Origin: Mycobacterium scrofulaceum
GTDB taxonomy: Bacteria > Actinomycetota > Actinomycetes > Mycobacteriales > Mycobacteriaceae
DNA: 64,000 bases
Assembly: GCF_001667885.1 (NCBI RefSeq)
Contig: NZ_LZJW01000075.1
Location: 207,229 to 271,228 of the forward strand
Reading direction: 5' to 3'
Under the pieces are notes generated by a model. The model made no database searches. It was not told the DNA's origin and saw only the letters and a list, made by a program, of their open reading frames with translations. The position numbers and the translations under genes were made by a program. Every line of letters starts with the position of its first letter. Positions within the stretch are counted from its first letter, which is position 1. Below are positions 42,512 through 51,969 of this stretch, piece after piece.

Positions 42512-42597
42512 GACGTTGCCCAACTGACATCGATCATCTATCGTCCGGGATAGCCGATCGGCTAGCCTCAGGCCGGCGGCTCGAAGGAGCGCAAGCG

Positions 42598-43740
42598 ATG
42601 GCCGGTTTCGGCGTGGGTGTCATGCACAACACGATCAATTCGCGGTTCGGCCCGAAGCCATTGATCCGCGCCGACTACTTGACCGGCGTCGCCTGCGGGG
42701 CGGACTCCTTCTGGGTGGCCGACCATCTCAATTCAGTGCTGCCCCCATCGATGTGGACGCCCAAGCACGTGGGCGCCGCCCGGTTGATCCCCAAGATGGA
42801 TGCTCACCTCGAGCCCTGGACCATGCTGGGCTATCTCGCGGGCCGCAATCGGCTCGGTCGGATGCGCCTGGGCGTGGCCGTCACCGACACCGGCAGGCGC
42901 AACCCTGCCGTCACCGCCCAGGCGGTCGCCTCGCTGCACCTGCTCACCCGTGGCAAGGCGGTGCTGGGCATCGGAACCGGCGAGCGGGAAAGCAATGCGC
43001 CCTACGGCGTCGACTGGTCAAAGCCAGTGGCGCGCTTCGAGGAGGCGCTGGCAACCATCCGCGCGCTGTGGGACGCACGCGGCGAACTGGTGACGCGGGA
43101 CTCGGCGTTCTTCCCTTTGCACAAAGCGACTTTCGCCCTTCCCCCATACAGAGGCAAGTGGCCCCCGATCTGGGTTGCCGCCCACGGTCCGCGGATGATG
43201 CGAGCCACCGGACGCTATGCCGACGGCTGGTTCCCCGGAACGACCCGTGCCCAGGAGTACGGCGAGCAACTCGACATCGTGCGCGGTGCAGCTTCCGACG
43301 CGGGGCGCGACCCGATGTCCATCACTCCCGCGCTCATCCGGTTCATCGTGACCGGCCGCTCCCGCAACGAGATCGACGAAGTTGTCGACTCGGATATCGC
43401 GAAGGTGTTCACGCTCAACTCGCCCGCCAAAGACTGGGCGCGCCACGGCGCCGAACACCCACTGGGGGCGGATTTCACCGGCGTGCAAGACCTCCTCCCG
43501 CAGACGATCGACGAGCAGACCGCGCTGTCCTATGCCGCCAAGGCGCCGCGGTCGCTGGTCCGCGAGTTGTTTGCGGTCGGAATGCCCGATGAGGTCATCG
43601 AGCAGATCGCCGAGTTTCGCGACAACGGGTTGCGCCACGTGGTCGTCGGCAATGCCGGTGCGATTCAACCGAGTTTGCGCAAGAGCGCTGCCGCGACCGC
43701 GCCCTACGTCAGGGTCGTGCGAGGCCTGCGGAAGCTATGA
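42598..43740 (+). CDS. LLM class F420-dependent ketoreductase, phthiodiolone ketoreductase homologue
   Basis: 380 residues. The sequence closely parallels Rv2951c, the F420-dependent phthiodiolone/phenolphthiodiolone dimycocerosate ketoreductase: [37 protein letters not shown] and [18 protein letters not shown], and a C-terminal PSLRK segment. Length is almost the same. No PDIM biosynthesis genes are in the window, so the substrate may be another keto-lipid. ATG at 42598 has GAAGGAG eight bases upstream, and the tautomerase gene follows by 13 bp, so they form an operon. Confidence 0.92.
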   Translation: MAGFGVGVMHNTINSRFGPKPLIRADYLTGVACGADSFWVADHLNSVLPPSMWTPKHVGAARLIPKMDAHLEPWTMLGYLAGRNRLGRMRLGVAVTDTGRRNPAVTAQAVASLHLLTRGKAVLGIGTGERESNAPYGVDWSKPVARFEEALATIRALWDARGELVTRDSAFFPLHKATFALPPYRGKWPPIWVAAHGPRMMRATGRYADGWFPGTTRAQEYGEQLDIVRGAASDAGRDPMSITPALIRFIVTGRSRNEIDEVVDSDIAKVFTLNSPAKDWARHGAEHPLGADFTGVQDLLPQTIDEQTALSYAAKAPRSLVRELFAVGMPDEVIEQIAEFRDNGLRHVVVGNAGAIQPSLRKSAAATAPYVRVVRGLRKL

Positions 43741-43753
43741 GCGAGGAGTCACT

Positions 43754-44185
43754 ATGCCGATGATCGACCTGACCTTCGTGCGTGGGTCGGTGGACGACGA
43801 GGCGCTGAGCCGGTTGACCGACGAGCTGGTCACCGCGCTACTGCGGGCCGAACGCGCTCCGGACACCCCGTTCTTGCGCGATAACACCTGGGTTTACACG
43901 CATGCGATCGACGCGGCCGAGCTCTCGGTGGGCGGGCGCGGTCCGGGTGCGCCGCGATTTCGGGTCGACGTAACGATTTTCGCGGGAGCGCTCGACAACG
44001 ATAGGAAAGAACAGCTCGCAGCCGAGGTGCACACCGCGGTGTGCGCGGCGGCGGGAATCGAACCGCAGGGCGGGCGCGCATTTCATGTGTGGACGTTGAT
44101 CCACGAAATCCCCGAGGGAAATTGGGCCGGCGGCGGCCAGATCATCTACTACCAACAGGTGAAAGGCCTAGTGGCCGAGGGCTGA
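43754..44185 (+). CDS. Tautomerase-superfamily protein (4-oxalocrotonate tautomerase/MIF-like)
   Basis: 143 residues from ATG 43754 with GAGGAG ahead. Pro2, which becomes the N-terminal catalytic proline after Met removal, is present (MPMIDLTF). The length fits a fused double 4-OT unit, like MIF or malonate-semialdehyde-decarboxylase relatives: a second [22 protein letters not shown] segment (split here) mirrors the first half. It probably catalyses keto-enol tautomerisation in catabolism of an unsaturated acid. Its stop is 6 bp from that of the convergent uvrA-like gene. Confidence 0.85.
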   Translation: MPMIDLTFVRGSVDDEALSRLTDELVTALLRAERAPDTPFLRDNTWVYTHAIDAAELSVGGRGPGAPRFRVDVTIFAGALDNDRKEQLAAEVHTAVCAAAGIEPQGGRAFHVWTLIHEIPEGNWAGGGQIIYYQQVKGLVAEG

Positions 44186-44191
44186 TGGCCG

Positions 44192-46738
44192 TCACCGAGT
44201 ACCAGACGACGGCAACTGTTTCGCCAAATATGGCGCCGTTCGGCTGTGCCTCGCGCGTGCAACCTCGTCGGGCGTACCCGCCGCAACGACCCGACCGCCG
44301 TCGCTGCCGGCTCCGGGCCCTAGGTCGATCACCCAGTCGGCACCCGCGACCATCCGCATCTCGTGTTCGGCCACCACCACGGTATTGCCCGCGTCGACCA
44401 GGCGGTGCAGTTGACGATCGAGCAGATCCACATCTGCGGGATGAAGCCCGGTGGTCGGCTCGTCGAGGACATAGAGGGTATGCCCTCGGCGCGGTCGCTG
44501 AAGCTCGGAGGCGAGCTTAATCCGCTGCGCCTCACCACCTGACAGCTCGGTCGCCGGCTGTCCGAGACGGAGATACCCCAGTCCGACCTCTCGCAACGTG
44601 GTCAGGCTGCGCGCCGCCTTCGTCACGTCGTCAAGGAAGTCCGAGGCGTCGTCGACGGTCATCGCGAGCACGTCGGCGATCGTGCGGCCGCGGTACCGCA
44701 CCTCGAGTGTCTCGTCGGAGTAACGCGCTCCGTGGCACGCCGGGCACGTGGCGTATGTGCCCGGCAGGAACAGCAATTCGACGGACACGAACCCCTCTCC
44801 CTGACAGGTGGGGCAGCGACCTTCGGACACGTTGAACGAAAACCTGCCCGCCGTCCAACCACGGCGGCGCGCCTTCGACGTCGCGGCGAATTCGTGGCGC
44901 ACGGCGTCGAACAAGCCGGTGTAGGTTGCCAGCGTTGAGCGCGGCGTCCGTCCGATCGGGCGCTGGTCGACCGATACCAGCCGATTGATCGCCTCGACAC
45001 CCTCCGCCGTCACGCCGACGCTCGCGTCGCGATCGAGATCGACTATCTCGGAGTCGTTTTCGTCGTCATCCGGATGGGCCGGCTCGGCCGCGCGTCCCGT
45101 GCCGAGGTGGCTGTTCACAACGTCGCCGAGGACCTTGACGACGAGCGTCGACTTGCCTGAGCCGGACACCCCGGTCACCGCGGTGTACACACCAAGTGGC
45201 AGGTCCACGTCGAGGTCGCGCAAATTGTGAAAGCAGATCCCGCGCAGCCGCAACTGCCCGGACTGACTGCGGGATTGACGAGAGGGCGGCCTGCCCTCGT
45301 CGAAAAGGTATCTGCGAGTGACCGATCCCTCGATGTCGGCGAGACCCCGCACCGGACCGCTGTAGAGCACGTTCCCGCCCAGCTCGCCCGCCCCGGGCCC
45401 GACGTCGACGATCCAGTCGGCGCGGCGCACCACGTCCATGTCGTGCTCGACCACGAATAACGAATTGCCCGCGCGCCGCAGGCGATCGAGCACGTCGAGC
45501 AGTGGTTCAGCGTCCGCGGGGTGCAATCCGGCCGACGGCTCGTCGAGCACGTAGAGCACACCGAACAGGCCGGCGCGCAGCTGGGTGGCCAGACGCAACC
45601 GATGCAACTCGCCGGGTGACACCGTCGGAGTGCGGCGAGAAAGCGTGAGATAGCCGAGGCCGAGATCGAGGAGTACCTGTAGGCGCGCGACGAGGTCGGC
45701 GGCGATCATCGTCGCCACTTCGGTCAACTCACCGGAATCCGTTGACTCGTACGCGGCCGCGGCATCGGTCCGGGAAGCCGTGGGGCGTAACGCGTCCGCG
45801 AGATCGGCCAACGGCATTCCCGCGTAGTCGGCGATGGTGCGCCCGGCGAATGTCACCCTCAGCGCCTCCGGCCGCAGACCCGAACCGTCGCATACCGGGC
45901 ATTCGACACTGTCGACGAATTGCAGTACGCGGCGGCGCATCATCGCGCTGTGGGAGTTGGCCAACGTGTGGCGGACGTGACGTTCGGCGCTGGAGAACGT
46001 GCCATTGTAGTAATAGTCGGCTTGCACGGGATGCTGGCTCGGATCGATTTCGACCGTTGGCTGCTCATCGGTGAACAGGATCCAATTGCGTTGGCGCTTA
46101 GGAAGTTTGCGCCATGGCATGTCGATGTCGTACCCCAGCGTCACCAGGATGTCGCGTAGGTTTTGGCCCTGCCACGCGCCCGGCCATGCGGCGACGGCGC
46201 CTTCCCGGATGGTCAACGAAGGGTCGGGTACCAGTGTCTCTTCGGTCACGCGATGGATTCGTCCCAACCCGTGGCACTCAGGGCACGCCCCCACCGCTGT
46301 GTTCGGGGAGAACGCGTCGGAATCCAGTCGTTCGGTGGCATCCGGCGGGTAGGTTCCGGCGCGGGAGAACAGCATCCTCAGCAGGTTCGACAGCGTGGTG
46401 ACGGTGCCCACGGTCGACCGCGACGTGGCCGAACCCCGTCGCTGCTGCAATGCGACGGCGGGAGGTAGCCCGGTGATGTCGTCTACCTTCGGCGCGCCGG
46501 CCGGCAGTAGCAAGCGACGGGCGTACGGGGCGACCGATTCGAAGTAACGGCGCTGAGCCTCGGCATAGATGGTCCCGAAGGCCAACGACGATTTGCCGGA
46601 CCCGGAGATTCCGGTGAACGCCACCAGCGCGTCGCGGGGCGCTACTACATCGACACCACGGAGATTGTGGACCCGCGTCCCGTAAACGCGCACACAAGGG
46701 TCGAGCTCTTCCGTGCGTCGGTCGGGTTTTGCTGTCAT
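44192..46738 (-). CDS. UvrA-like ATPase (UvrA2/DrrC type)
   Basis: 848 residues, shorter than UvrA (about 970). Two ABC modules: Walker [10 protein letters not shown] (43-51) and GVSGSGKST near 550; Walker B in [13 protein letters not shown] and [13 protein letters not shown]; zinc-type CxxC pairs at CPECHG, CPVCDG, CPTCQG and CPACHG. The first signature is SPGELHR in place of SGGE, the second is a normal SGGEAQR. The UvrB-binding part seems reduced. UvrA2 proteins are not essential for nucleotide excision repair and are linked to drug or DNA-adduct tolerance. ATG at 46738 chosen over 46774. Confidence 0.92.
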   Translation of the reverse strand: MTAKPDRRTEELDPCVRVYGTRVHNLRGVDVVAPRDALVAFTGISGSGKSSLAFGTIYAEAQRRYFESVAPYARRLLLPAGAPKVDDITGLPPAVALQQRRGSATSRSTVGTVTTLSNLLRMLFSRAGTYPPDATERLDSDAFSPNTAVGACPECHGLGRIHRVTEETLVPDPSLTIREGAVAAWPGAWQGQNLRDILVTLGYDIDMPWRKLPKRQRNWILFTDEQPTVEIDPSQHPVQADYYYNGTFSSAERHVRHTLANSHSAMMRRRVLQFVDSVECPVCDGSGLRPEALRVTFAGRTIADYAGMPLADLADALRPTASRTDAAAAYESTDSGELTEVATMIAADLVARLQVLLDLGLGYLTLSRRTPTVSPGELHRLRLATQLRAGLFGVLYVLDEPSAGLHPADAEPLLDVLDRLRRAGNSLFVVEHDMDVVRRADWIVDVGPGAGELGGNVLYSGPVRGLADIEGSVTRRYLFDEGRPPSRQSRSQSGQLRLRGICFHNLRDLDVDLPLGVYTAVTGVSGSGKSTLVVKVLGDVVNSHLGTGRAAEPAHPDDDENDSEIVDLDRDASVGVTAEGVEAINRLVSVDQRPIGRTPRSTLATYTGLFDAVRHEFAATSKARRRGWTAGRFSFNVSEGRCPTCQGEGFVSVELLFLPGTYATCPACHGARYSDETLEVRYRGRTIADVLAMTVDDASDFLDDVTKAARSLTTLREVGLGYLRLGQPATELSGGEAQRIKLASELQRPRRGHTLYVLDEPTTGLHPADVDLLDRQLHRLVDAGNTVVVAEHEMRMVAGADWVIDLGPGAGSDGGRVVAAGTPDEVARARHSRTAPYLAKQLPSSGTR

Positions 46739-46867
46739 CGTGTTCAGACGAGTACCCGCGCTGCAGCCCAGCAAGCATGATGTTTGCTGCTGAACCGCGC
46801 GGCGCGCCTACGGGTACGGGAAAAACGAAGCGCCATCCGTCCAGTCGGCCAAGGCGGTGGCGTTCTG

Positions 46868-47596
46868 CTAACTGTTGTTGATGGAAACCCGCCTCCGTAG
46901 CGGGGACGCCAGTGCCGCCGCGGCCACGCTGGTCAGCGCCGCCGCCGACGGCTTCGGTGACCAGCGCAGAGCGGACATCGCCCACCCGAGCGGCTTGTCG
47001 AGTTGCGGATCCGACCCGTTGGGGTTGGTGACCGTCTGCGATTGATCCGTCGACGCGGCGAAGATGTCGAGCGTCGCCGGCAAGAACGCCCTCATGTCCT
47101 GTGGCCCCCGACTCGTGACGAGGTTCCGGTCGCGCACGACCTCCCGGTCAAGCCAGGTGGCGCCGGCGTTCACCAGATCGTCGCGGATGCCCGGCCACGA
47201 GGTGAGGGTCCGCCCATCGAGCAATCCTGCGGACGCTAGCACCCACGGCCCGTGGCACAAGGTGGCGATCGGCTTGCCGGCGTGGTCGAACGCGCGCACA
47301 AACTCCCGGGCCGCCGCCGACTGCCGCAGCAGATCGGGATTGATGAAGCCGCCCGGAAGCAGCAGCCCGTCGTAGGCGCCAGGATCGGCCTCGGTGACGA
47401 CCTTGTCGACGCCGACCCGGCTGGCCGGCATGTGCAAATTGACCCCGCGGATGCGGCCGCGGCGCAACGACACGACATCCACCTTCGCGCCCGCCAATTG
47501 CAGTGCGCGCAAAGGAACTATCAATTCCACCTTCTCGAAACCGTCGGCTGCCAACGCCGCGATTCTTCGCCCAGAAAGTCGTCGTGCCTGCGACAT
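46868..47596 (-). CDS. DJ-1/PfpI family protein with C-terminal tail
   Basis: 242 residues. The Class I glutamine-amidotransferase-like fold is clear: IAALAADGFEKVEL, the nucleophile Cys in TLCHGPW near 113, and a Glu in FEKVE at about 20. DJ-1/PfpI proteins act as deglycases or chaperones in oxidative and carbonyl stress. A tail of some 55 residues follows the domain and ends in a hydrophobic Ala-rich helix and basic residues, which may touch the membrane. ATG at 47596 has GGGAGAG ahead. Confidence 0.9.
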   Translation of the reverse strand: MSQARRLSGRRIAALAADGFEKVELIVPLRALQLAGAKVDVVSLRRGRIRGVNLHMPASRVGVDKVVTEADPGAYDGLLLPGGFINPDLLRQSAAAREFVRAFDHAGKPIATLCHGPWVLASAGLLDGRTLTSWPGIRDDLVNAGATWLDREVVRDRNLVTSRGPQDMRAFLPATLDIFAASTDQSQTVTNPNGSDPQLDKPLGWAMSALRWSPKPSAAALTSVAAAALASPLRRRVSINNS

Positions 47597-47708
47597 TTGC
47601 TCTCTCCCTCAGATATGGCGCTCGAAGCGCCTGTTTACCGTTCTTCTCGTGCCGGCTGGTTGCTCAACCGGCCGCGAATGTGTTCGCTCGCGTGAGTGGC
47701 GCATCCCC

Positions 47709-48862
47709 TCAACGCGCCTGTCCTGCCAAGGCAGGACCTACCCGCGGGCGTCGCCACAATTCCCAGCCCAACCGGCAAACCCCGATGCCTGCGAGCAGGC
47801 CGAGCGCTGCGAGCGCGGGCATCTGCAACAACGCAGGCAGGGTTGCCGCCGCCGCCACTCCGGTAAGGCTGCGGTCGACCGGGGCCTGCCGGTGGTCGCG
47901 CCAGCGGTAGGCGACATCCGCGAAGTAGAACAACGCCACGCCGCCTGCCACTGCGATCGCGGGCACCAACGGCAGCGGGACGGTGGCGTGCTCGATGGCG
48001 GCGTGCGCTCCCACGGCGAAAAGCATGATGCCTGCGACGAGCGGTAGATGGAGGTAGCTGTAGGCGTCGCGGGCAAGATGGGCCCGTTCTGTACCGGTGG
48101 TCTGCTCCAGCCGCTGCCGGGCTCCGGATGTCAGACCAAAGTAGGTCCACCAGAAGGTAGCCATGACGGCACACCCAAGACAAGAGCGGCAATGACCTCC
48201 CATCGGCCGAGATTCCTTGCGGCGCCGCCTAATTCCACCACTACCTCGCCGAGTGCGACGATGATGATCGAGCCGTGACGCGATACGAAGTAGGAGGGCG
48301 AGACGCGGAACCCGCCCAGGCCGAGCACGGCCGGTGCGCCGTAGTCAATCACCGCCGCGACGACCCACAGCAGTTCGCGGCCGGGCGACTCGACGAAGGC
48401 GGCGGCCACGATGCAGGCGGGCGCGGCGACGAACGCCGGCGCTATTCGCCGCGTGCCCCTCCGCAACGCGGTGTCCTCCTGCGAAGAAAGGGCGACGAAC
48501 TTCGCCACGTGGATCAACCGGACCACCAGCAGGGCGATCCCGAAGACCAGCGCCCCCGACGCGAATGCCGCGGGGAGGGCTGCTGCAGCGACGAGCATCG
48601 CCGCCATCGCAGCGATGACTACCGCTTCGTGCCACACGTTCGCCGTGTCGAATGTGTTGATAAGCCAGGTGTAACCCACCCAGGCCCACCACACCGCAAG
48701 CAGCGCCAGCGCGGCCCGGCCGAAACCTGTGGGCGAAAGATCGCGCATCACAAGCAAAGTGACCTGCGACATGGCAAAGGTGAATACCAGATCGAAGAAC
48801 AGTTCGAGGTTGCCCTCGGAGCGTGGGCCCGCGCGTTGATCCCGGTTCTCGTCGTCGGCCAT
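47709..48862 (-). pseudogene. ltrA: Low-temperature-requirement protein A (LtrA) with a frameshift
   Basis: The N-terminal part (48862 down to about 48171) reads through GNLELFFDLVFTFAMSQVT, the classical LtrA start, and membrane segments up to EVIAALVLG; it then loses homology. The C-terminal membrane part continues in the next frame as CAVMATFWWTYFG to 47709. Adding one base in the CGGC|ACAC region at 48170/48171 restores a single protein of about 384 residues with eight to ten membrane spans. So the gene is broken by a one-base deletion, real or a sequencing error. ATG 48862 follows GGGGGAAG. Confidence 0.85.
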
Positions 48863-49519
48863 GGCACCACTTCCCCCGCTCGTCCACAAAACGCCGCGAA
48901 CACCCGTCGAATCGACGAGCGCCTGACTAGACGTCGAGCTGCTCCGTGCCCACCGCTCAGCGCCACCACTGTGAGTAACCCGAGAAATCAGGGTCAATCC
49001 GAAAATCCGCCGCCCGTCATGACGGTGCGGATGTCAGACGTTTGTGGGAATCCCACAGCAAGCCGTTGAACCTTTTGAACCAGAACATGATTCGAAAGCC
49101 TGGCAAAGGCGATCACGGCGCAACGAGGAGCCGTTCTGATAGCTCCAGTCGAGGTCGGGGAGCGTTCGACAATTGTCTCTTCCGTCTACTGCCGCGGCCG
49201 GTTTTCACGGCTTTAGCCACCAGAGAGGTGACCCTTCGACCCCAGGATCCACGGCCCCGCCACGACGATCGATCCATCCAAATGTGCTTTCACCGACGTG
49301 GATCTCACCAGTGTCGTCAAGTATGCGGGTTACCGGTCCCGGCACCGAGAGCATGTCGACGCAGACAGCATGCCGGCACCCTCGGGGACTTCACCGCCGT
49401 GACCTGCCCGCGACTTCGGCGCATAAAAGTGCCGGCCGGCTAAGAACGGTTTCAAGCGGAGGTTTAGGGGACCACTCCCCGTCCTCAAGGACTGGTGGCC
49501 AGGGGCGGTCCTCAAGGAC
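48863..49519. other. Gene-free region between ltrA and the tRNA cluster
   Basis: No convincing coding sequence lies here. Open frames exist on both strands, but they show no ribosome binding site, no family pattern and no codon bias that would separate them from noise. The stretch holds the upstream side of ltrA, a perfect palindrome at 49043-49057 and, at its right end, a tandem 27-bp duplication of the tRNA-Phe 3' end. This fits a recombination-prone flank of a tRNA locus. Confidence 0.6.
49043..49057. promoter_or_regulatory. Perfect palindrome TGTGGGA-A-TCCCACA
   Basis: A 7+1+7 exact inverted repeat inside the gene-free stretch, about 180 bp upstream of the ltrA start. It could be an operator or a remnant of a lost gene's control region. 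No neighbouring regulator is seen. Confidence 0.35.
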
Positions 49520-49534
49520 TGGTGGCCAGGGGCG
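49481..49534. repeat. 27-bp tandem duplication that includes the 3' end of tRNA-Phe
   Basis: Two identical 27-bp units at 49481-49507 and 49508-49534. The right unit carries the last 15 bases of the tRNA-Phe gene including its encoded CCA; the left unit repeats them just outside. It could be polymerase slippage or a scar of site-specific integration and excision at the tRNA end. Confidence 0.85.
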
Positions 49535-49596
49535 GGATCGAACCGCCGACCTTCCGCTTTTCAGGCGGACGCTCGTACCGACTGAGCTACCTGGCC
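49520..49596 (-). tRNA. pheU: tRNA-Phe (anticodon GAA)
   Basis: The minus strand folds as a standard cloverleaf of 77 bases with encoded CCA: acceptor GGCCAGG pairs with CCTGGCC, anticodon stem TCCGC/GCGGA surrounds loop CTGAAAA with GAA, and the T arm has GGTTCGATCC. The last 15 bases are repeated just downstream of the gene. Confidence 0.95.
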
Positions 49597-49622
49597 GGAA
49601 GGCATGAATTGCCTCGCCGAAT

Positions 49623-49699
49623 TGGCGACCCTGACGGGACTCGAACCCGCGACCTCCGCCGTGACAGGGCGGCGCGCTAACCAACTGCGCCACAGGGCC
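49623..49699 (-). tRNA. aspT: tRNA-Asp (anticodon GTC)
   Basis: 77 bases on the minus strand with encoded CCA. Acceptor GGCCCTG pairs with CAGGGTC, discriminator G73 as in tRNA-Asp, anticodon stem CCGCC/GGCGG with loop CTGTCAC, T loop GTTCGAGTC. It lies 26 bp upstream of tRNA-Phe on the same strand, so they are likely processed from one transcript. Confidence 0.95.
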
Positions 49700-49728
49700 T
49701 TGCTGCTGCTCCGCGTCACCGCGTCGCG

Positions 49729-49801
49729 TACCCCCAACGGGATTCGAACCCGTGCTACCGCCGTGAAAGGGCGGCGTCCTAGGCCACTAGACGATGGGGG
49801 C
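49729..49801 (-). tRNA. gluT: tRNA-Glu (anticodon TTC)
   Basis: 73 bases on the minus strand, CCA not encoded. Acceptor GCCCCCA pairs with TGGGGGT, anticodon stem CCGCC/GGCGG around CTTTCAC, T arm GGGTTCGAATCCC. It is first in the Glu-Asp-Phe series. Confidence 0.95.
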
Positions 49802-49925
49802 CAGAACCGAATCACTCCGGGGTACTCACAACGAGGTTTCGTTAGGAGCCACGTCAGCTTAGGTCACCGCGGGCCCAATCCTCAAACGAGCCCCGTTTGG
49901 GGCCCAAGTATCCTGAATCTCCGCG

Positions 49926-50001
49926 GCCCCTATAGCTCAGTTGGTAGAGCTACGGACTTTTAATCCGCAGGTCCCAGGTTCGAGCCCTGGTGGGGGCACC
50001 A
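49926..50001 (+). tRNA. lysT: tRNA-Lys (anticodon TTT)
   Basis: 76 bases on the plus strand with encoded CCA. Acceptor GCCCCTA pairs with TGGGGGC with one G-U, anticodon stem ACGGA/TCCGC-type with loop CTTTTAA, T arm CAGGTTCGAGCCCTG. Divergent from the Glu-Asp-Phe set; TATCCT at about 49909 is a possible -10 box. It ends 12 bp before the stop of the convergent methyltransferase gene. Confidence 0.95.
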
Positions 50002-50013
50002 GCGCGCGGTCGA

Positions 50014-50910
50014 TCACCCGAGCACCGCGCTGGTGTAGGTCACGTCGGCGAAGGCCTGGGCGACCTCGTCGTCGGCGTAGGCGAAGCCGTTGGCCGCGTG
50101 CAATTCCGCGACCGTGCGTGACGAAGTCCGCCAGCCGCGTTGGCTGAGGTGGTCGACGATGTGGCTGCGCTCGCCGTGATAGACGAGGTCGTTGAAGTCG
50201 ACCTCGAACCCGAGCTCGCTCATGCGGTCGTGGTGGGCGCGCCAGCGCGGGTCGGTGAATACGGCGGTGTCGGGCACGAAGTCGAAGGCCAGCCGGCTGC
50301 CGGGCGCGCTGAGGGCGGTGATGTTGTCGAACAGCGCGTCCTGGGCCGCCTCGGGCAGATACACCAGCAGCCCCTCTGCGCTCCAGGCTGACGGAGCCTG
50401 CGGATCGAATCCCGCCTCGCGCAGAGCCGTCGCCCAATCGTCGCGCAGATCGACGGCGACGGTGTGCCGCTCGGCGGTCGGCTCGGCGCCCAGATCCTCG
50501 AGGGTCAAGGTCTTGAACTCGATCACCTCCGGCATGTCCACCTCGTAGACGACGGTGCCGGCCGGCCAAGGCAGACGATAGGCACGCGCATCGAGCCCCG
50601 ATGCGAGGATCACCGCCTGACCGATGCCGCCCCGCGTAGCCTCAAGGAAGAAGTCATCGTAGAACCTTGTGCGACAGGCCATTCCCCGCGCCATTCGCTG
50701 CGGGTCGAATTGGGAGGTCCCACCGGCCGGGATCTCGCCGTTCACCAGCCGGACGTAGACGTCGATCCCGACCGCACGCACCAGCGGCGCCGCGTAGGGG
50801 TCGTCGATCAACTTCGCGTCGGAAGACAGCGCTCGCTGCGCCGCAACCATGGTCGCCGTCGCGCCCACGCTGGTCGCCAGGTCCCAACGATCACGATCGG
50901 TGCGCGCCAT
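50014..50910 (-). CDS. SAM-dependent methyltransferase, mycobacterial LCM/TIGR00027 family
   Basis: 298 residues of the mycobacterial putative S-adenosylmethionine-dependent methyltransferase family: [21 protein letters not shown] (given in part) at the N terminus, [14 protein letters not shown] as SAM motif [11 protein letters not shown], and [10 protein letters not shown]. Paralogues are numerous in mycobacteria; the one at this place corresponds to Rv0830. The substrate is unknown; some family members methylate O-groups of lipids. ATG at 50910. Confidence 0.92.
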   Translation of the reverse strand: MARTDRDRWDLATSVGATATMVAAQRALSSDAKLIDDPYAAPLVRAVGIDVYVRLVNGEIPAGGTSQFDPQRMARGMACRTRFYDDFFLEATRGGIGQAVILASGLDARAYRLPWPAGTVVYEVDMPEVIEFKTLTLEDLGAEPTAERHTVAVDLRDDWATALREAGFDPQAPSAWSAEGLLVYLPEAAQDALFDNITALSAPGSRLAFDFVPDTAVFTDPRWRAHHDRMSELGFEVDFNDLVYHGERSHIVDHLSQRGWRTSSRTVAELHAANGFAYADDEVAQAFADVTYTSAVLG

Positions 50911-50996
50911 GGTGCTCCCTCATCCGACCCGAATTAAATAGACAATCTAGTCAGTATCACAGGGCCGATCGCCCTCGCGGGACTACCCTGCGACCT

Positions 50997-51497
50997 GTGA
51001 CCGACTTCGCCCAGCGGACGATCGACCTGGCCCGCCGAAACGTCGCGGAGGGCGGCCGCCCGTTCGCCACGGTGATCGTCCGGGACGGCGAGGTGTTGGC
51101 GGAGAGCGCCAACAAGGTGGCGCAGACGAACGACCCGACCGCCCACGCGGAGATCCTGGCCATCCGCGAGGCGTGCATGAAGCTGGGTACCGAGCACCTG
51201 GTCGACAGCACGATCTACGTCATGGCGCACCCGTGCCCGATGTGCCTGGGGTCGCTCTACTACTGCTCACCGAAGGAAGTCGTCTTTCTGATCACCCGCG
51301 AGGCGTACGAGGACTACTACCTCGACGACCGCAAGTACTTCGAGGTGTCCACGTTCTACGACGAATTCGCCAAGTGTTGGGACCAGCGGCGGCTACCCAT
51401 GCGCTACCAGCCCCACCAGGGCGCGGTGGACGTCTACCGGTTCTGGAACGAGCGCAACGGCGGTCAGCGCCGGTCCACGGTGGTCCCGTCACCCTGA
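50997..51497 (+). CDS. Nucleoside/guanine deaminase-like zinc enzyme (CDA fold)
   Basis: 166 residues from GTG 50997; upstream extension of the frame overlaps the methyltransferase and is rejected. The zinc motifs are complete: His-Ala-Glu in THAEILA (about 56) and PCPMCLGSLYY (about 83-90). The layout resembles guanine deaminase GuaD and tRNA adenosine deaminase-like enzymes. It corresponds in position to Rv0828c. It probably deaminates a purine base or nucleoside in salvage. Confidence 0.9.
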   Translation: MTDFAQRTIDLARRNVAEGGRPFATVIVRDGEVLAESANKVAQTNDPTAHAEILAIREACMKLGTEHLVDSTIYVMAHPCPMCLGSLYYCSPKEVVFLITREAYEDYYLDDRKYFEVSTFYDEFAKCWDQRRLPMRYQPHQGAVDVYRFWNERNGGQRRSTVVPSP

Positions 51498-51531
51498 CCA
51501 GTCGCCGTTGGCAACGGGACAAATCTTGATT

Positions 51532-51557
51532 ACTATTTGCGTATGCATGCAGATAGT
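51532..51557. promoter_or_regulatory. Operator-like inverted repeat over the start of the ArsR gene
   Basis: ACTATTTGC (51532-51540) and GCAGATAGT (51549-51557) match as an inverted repeat at 8 of 9 positions around GTATGCAT. The start codon of the ArsR gene (51543) lies in the centre. Imperfect palindromes over the promoter or start are usual for ArsR/SmtB self-regulation by metal-responsive release. Confidence 0.55.
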
Positions 51558-51950
51558 AGTGCAGGCCGATTGCCCGACGATCAGACAAGCCTGGTGGTCG
51601 AGGTCTTTCGAATGCTGGCCGACGCGACCCGCGTGCAGGTGCTGTGGGCACTGACCGAGCGTGAGATGTCGGTCAACGAACTCGCCGAGCACGTGGGCAA
51701 GCCGGCGCCGTCGGTCTCCCAACACCTGGCGAAGCTGCGGATGGCGCGGCTGGTCCGCACCCGCCGCGAGGGGACCACGATTTTCTACAGCCTGGAGAAC
51801 GACCACGTCCGCCAGCTCGTCATGGACGCCGTCTTCAACGCCGAGCACGCGGGGCCGGGCGTGCCCGGTCATCACCGCAGGGACACCGGCCTGAAGGCCG
51901 TCAGCGAATCAGCGCAACCGCCGGCCCGGCGGCGTAGCGGCACCAAGTGA
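51543..51950 (+). CDS. kmtR: ArsR/SmtB metal-sensing repressor, KmtR-like
   Basis: 135 residues. A winged helix-turn-helix (about 20-85: VFRMLADATRVQVLWAL, then APSVSQHLAKLRMARLV in parts) followed by FYSLENDHVRQLVMDAVFNAEH and a His-rich tail GHHRRD. The sequence and its position next to desA1 match M. tuberculosis KmtR (Rv0827c), a Ni(II)/Co(II) sensor that uses residues of the N and C termini; His of MHAD and of the AEHAGPG-GHH tail are candidate ligands. ATG at 51543. A His-rich small protein follows by 19 bp in the same operon, supporting metal function. Confidence 0.9.
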   Translation: MHADSSAGRLPDDQTSLVVEVFRMLADATRVQVLWALTEREMSVNELAEHVGKPAPSVSQHLAKLRMARLVRTRREGTTIFYSLENDHVRQLVMDAVFNAEHAGPGVPGHHRRDTGLKAVSESAQPPARRRSGTK

Positions 51951-51969
51951 TTGATCCGAGGAGACACCG

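Noticed and set aside
49042..49607. Open frames between ltrA and the tRNA genes
   Set aside because: No family pattern, no start signal, and they run into tRNA genes.
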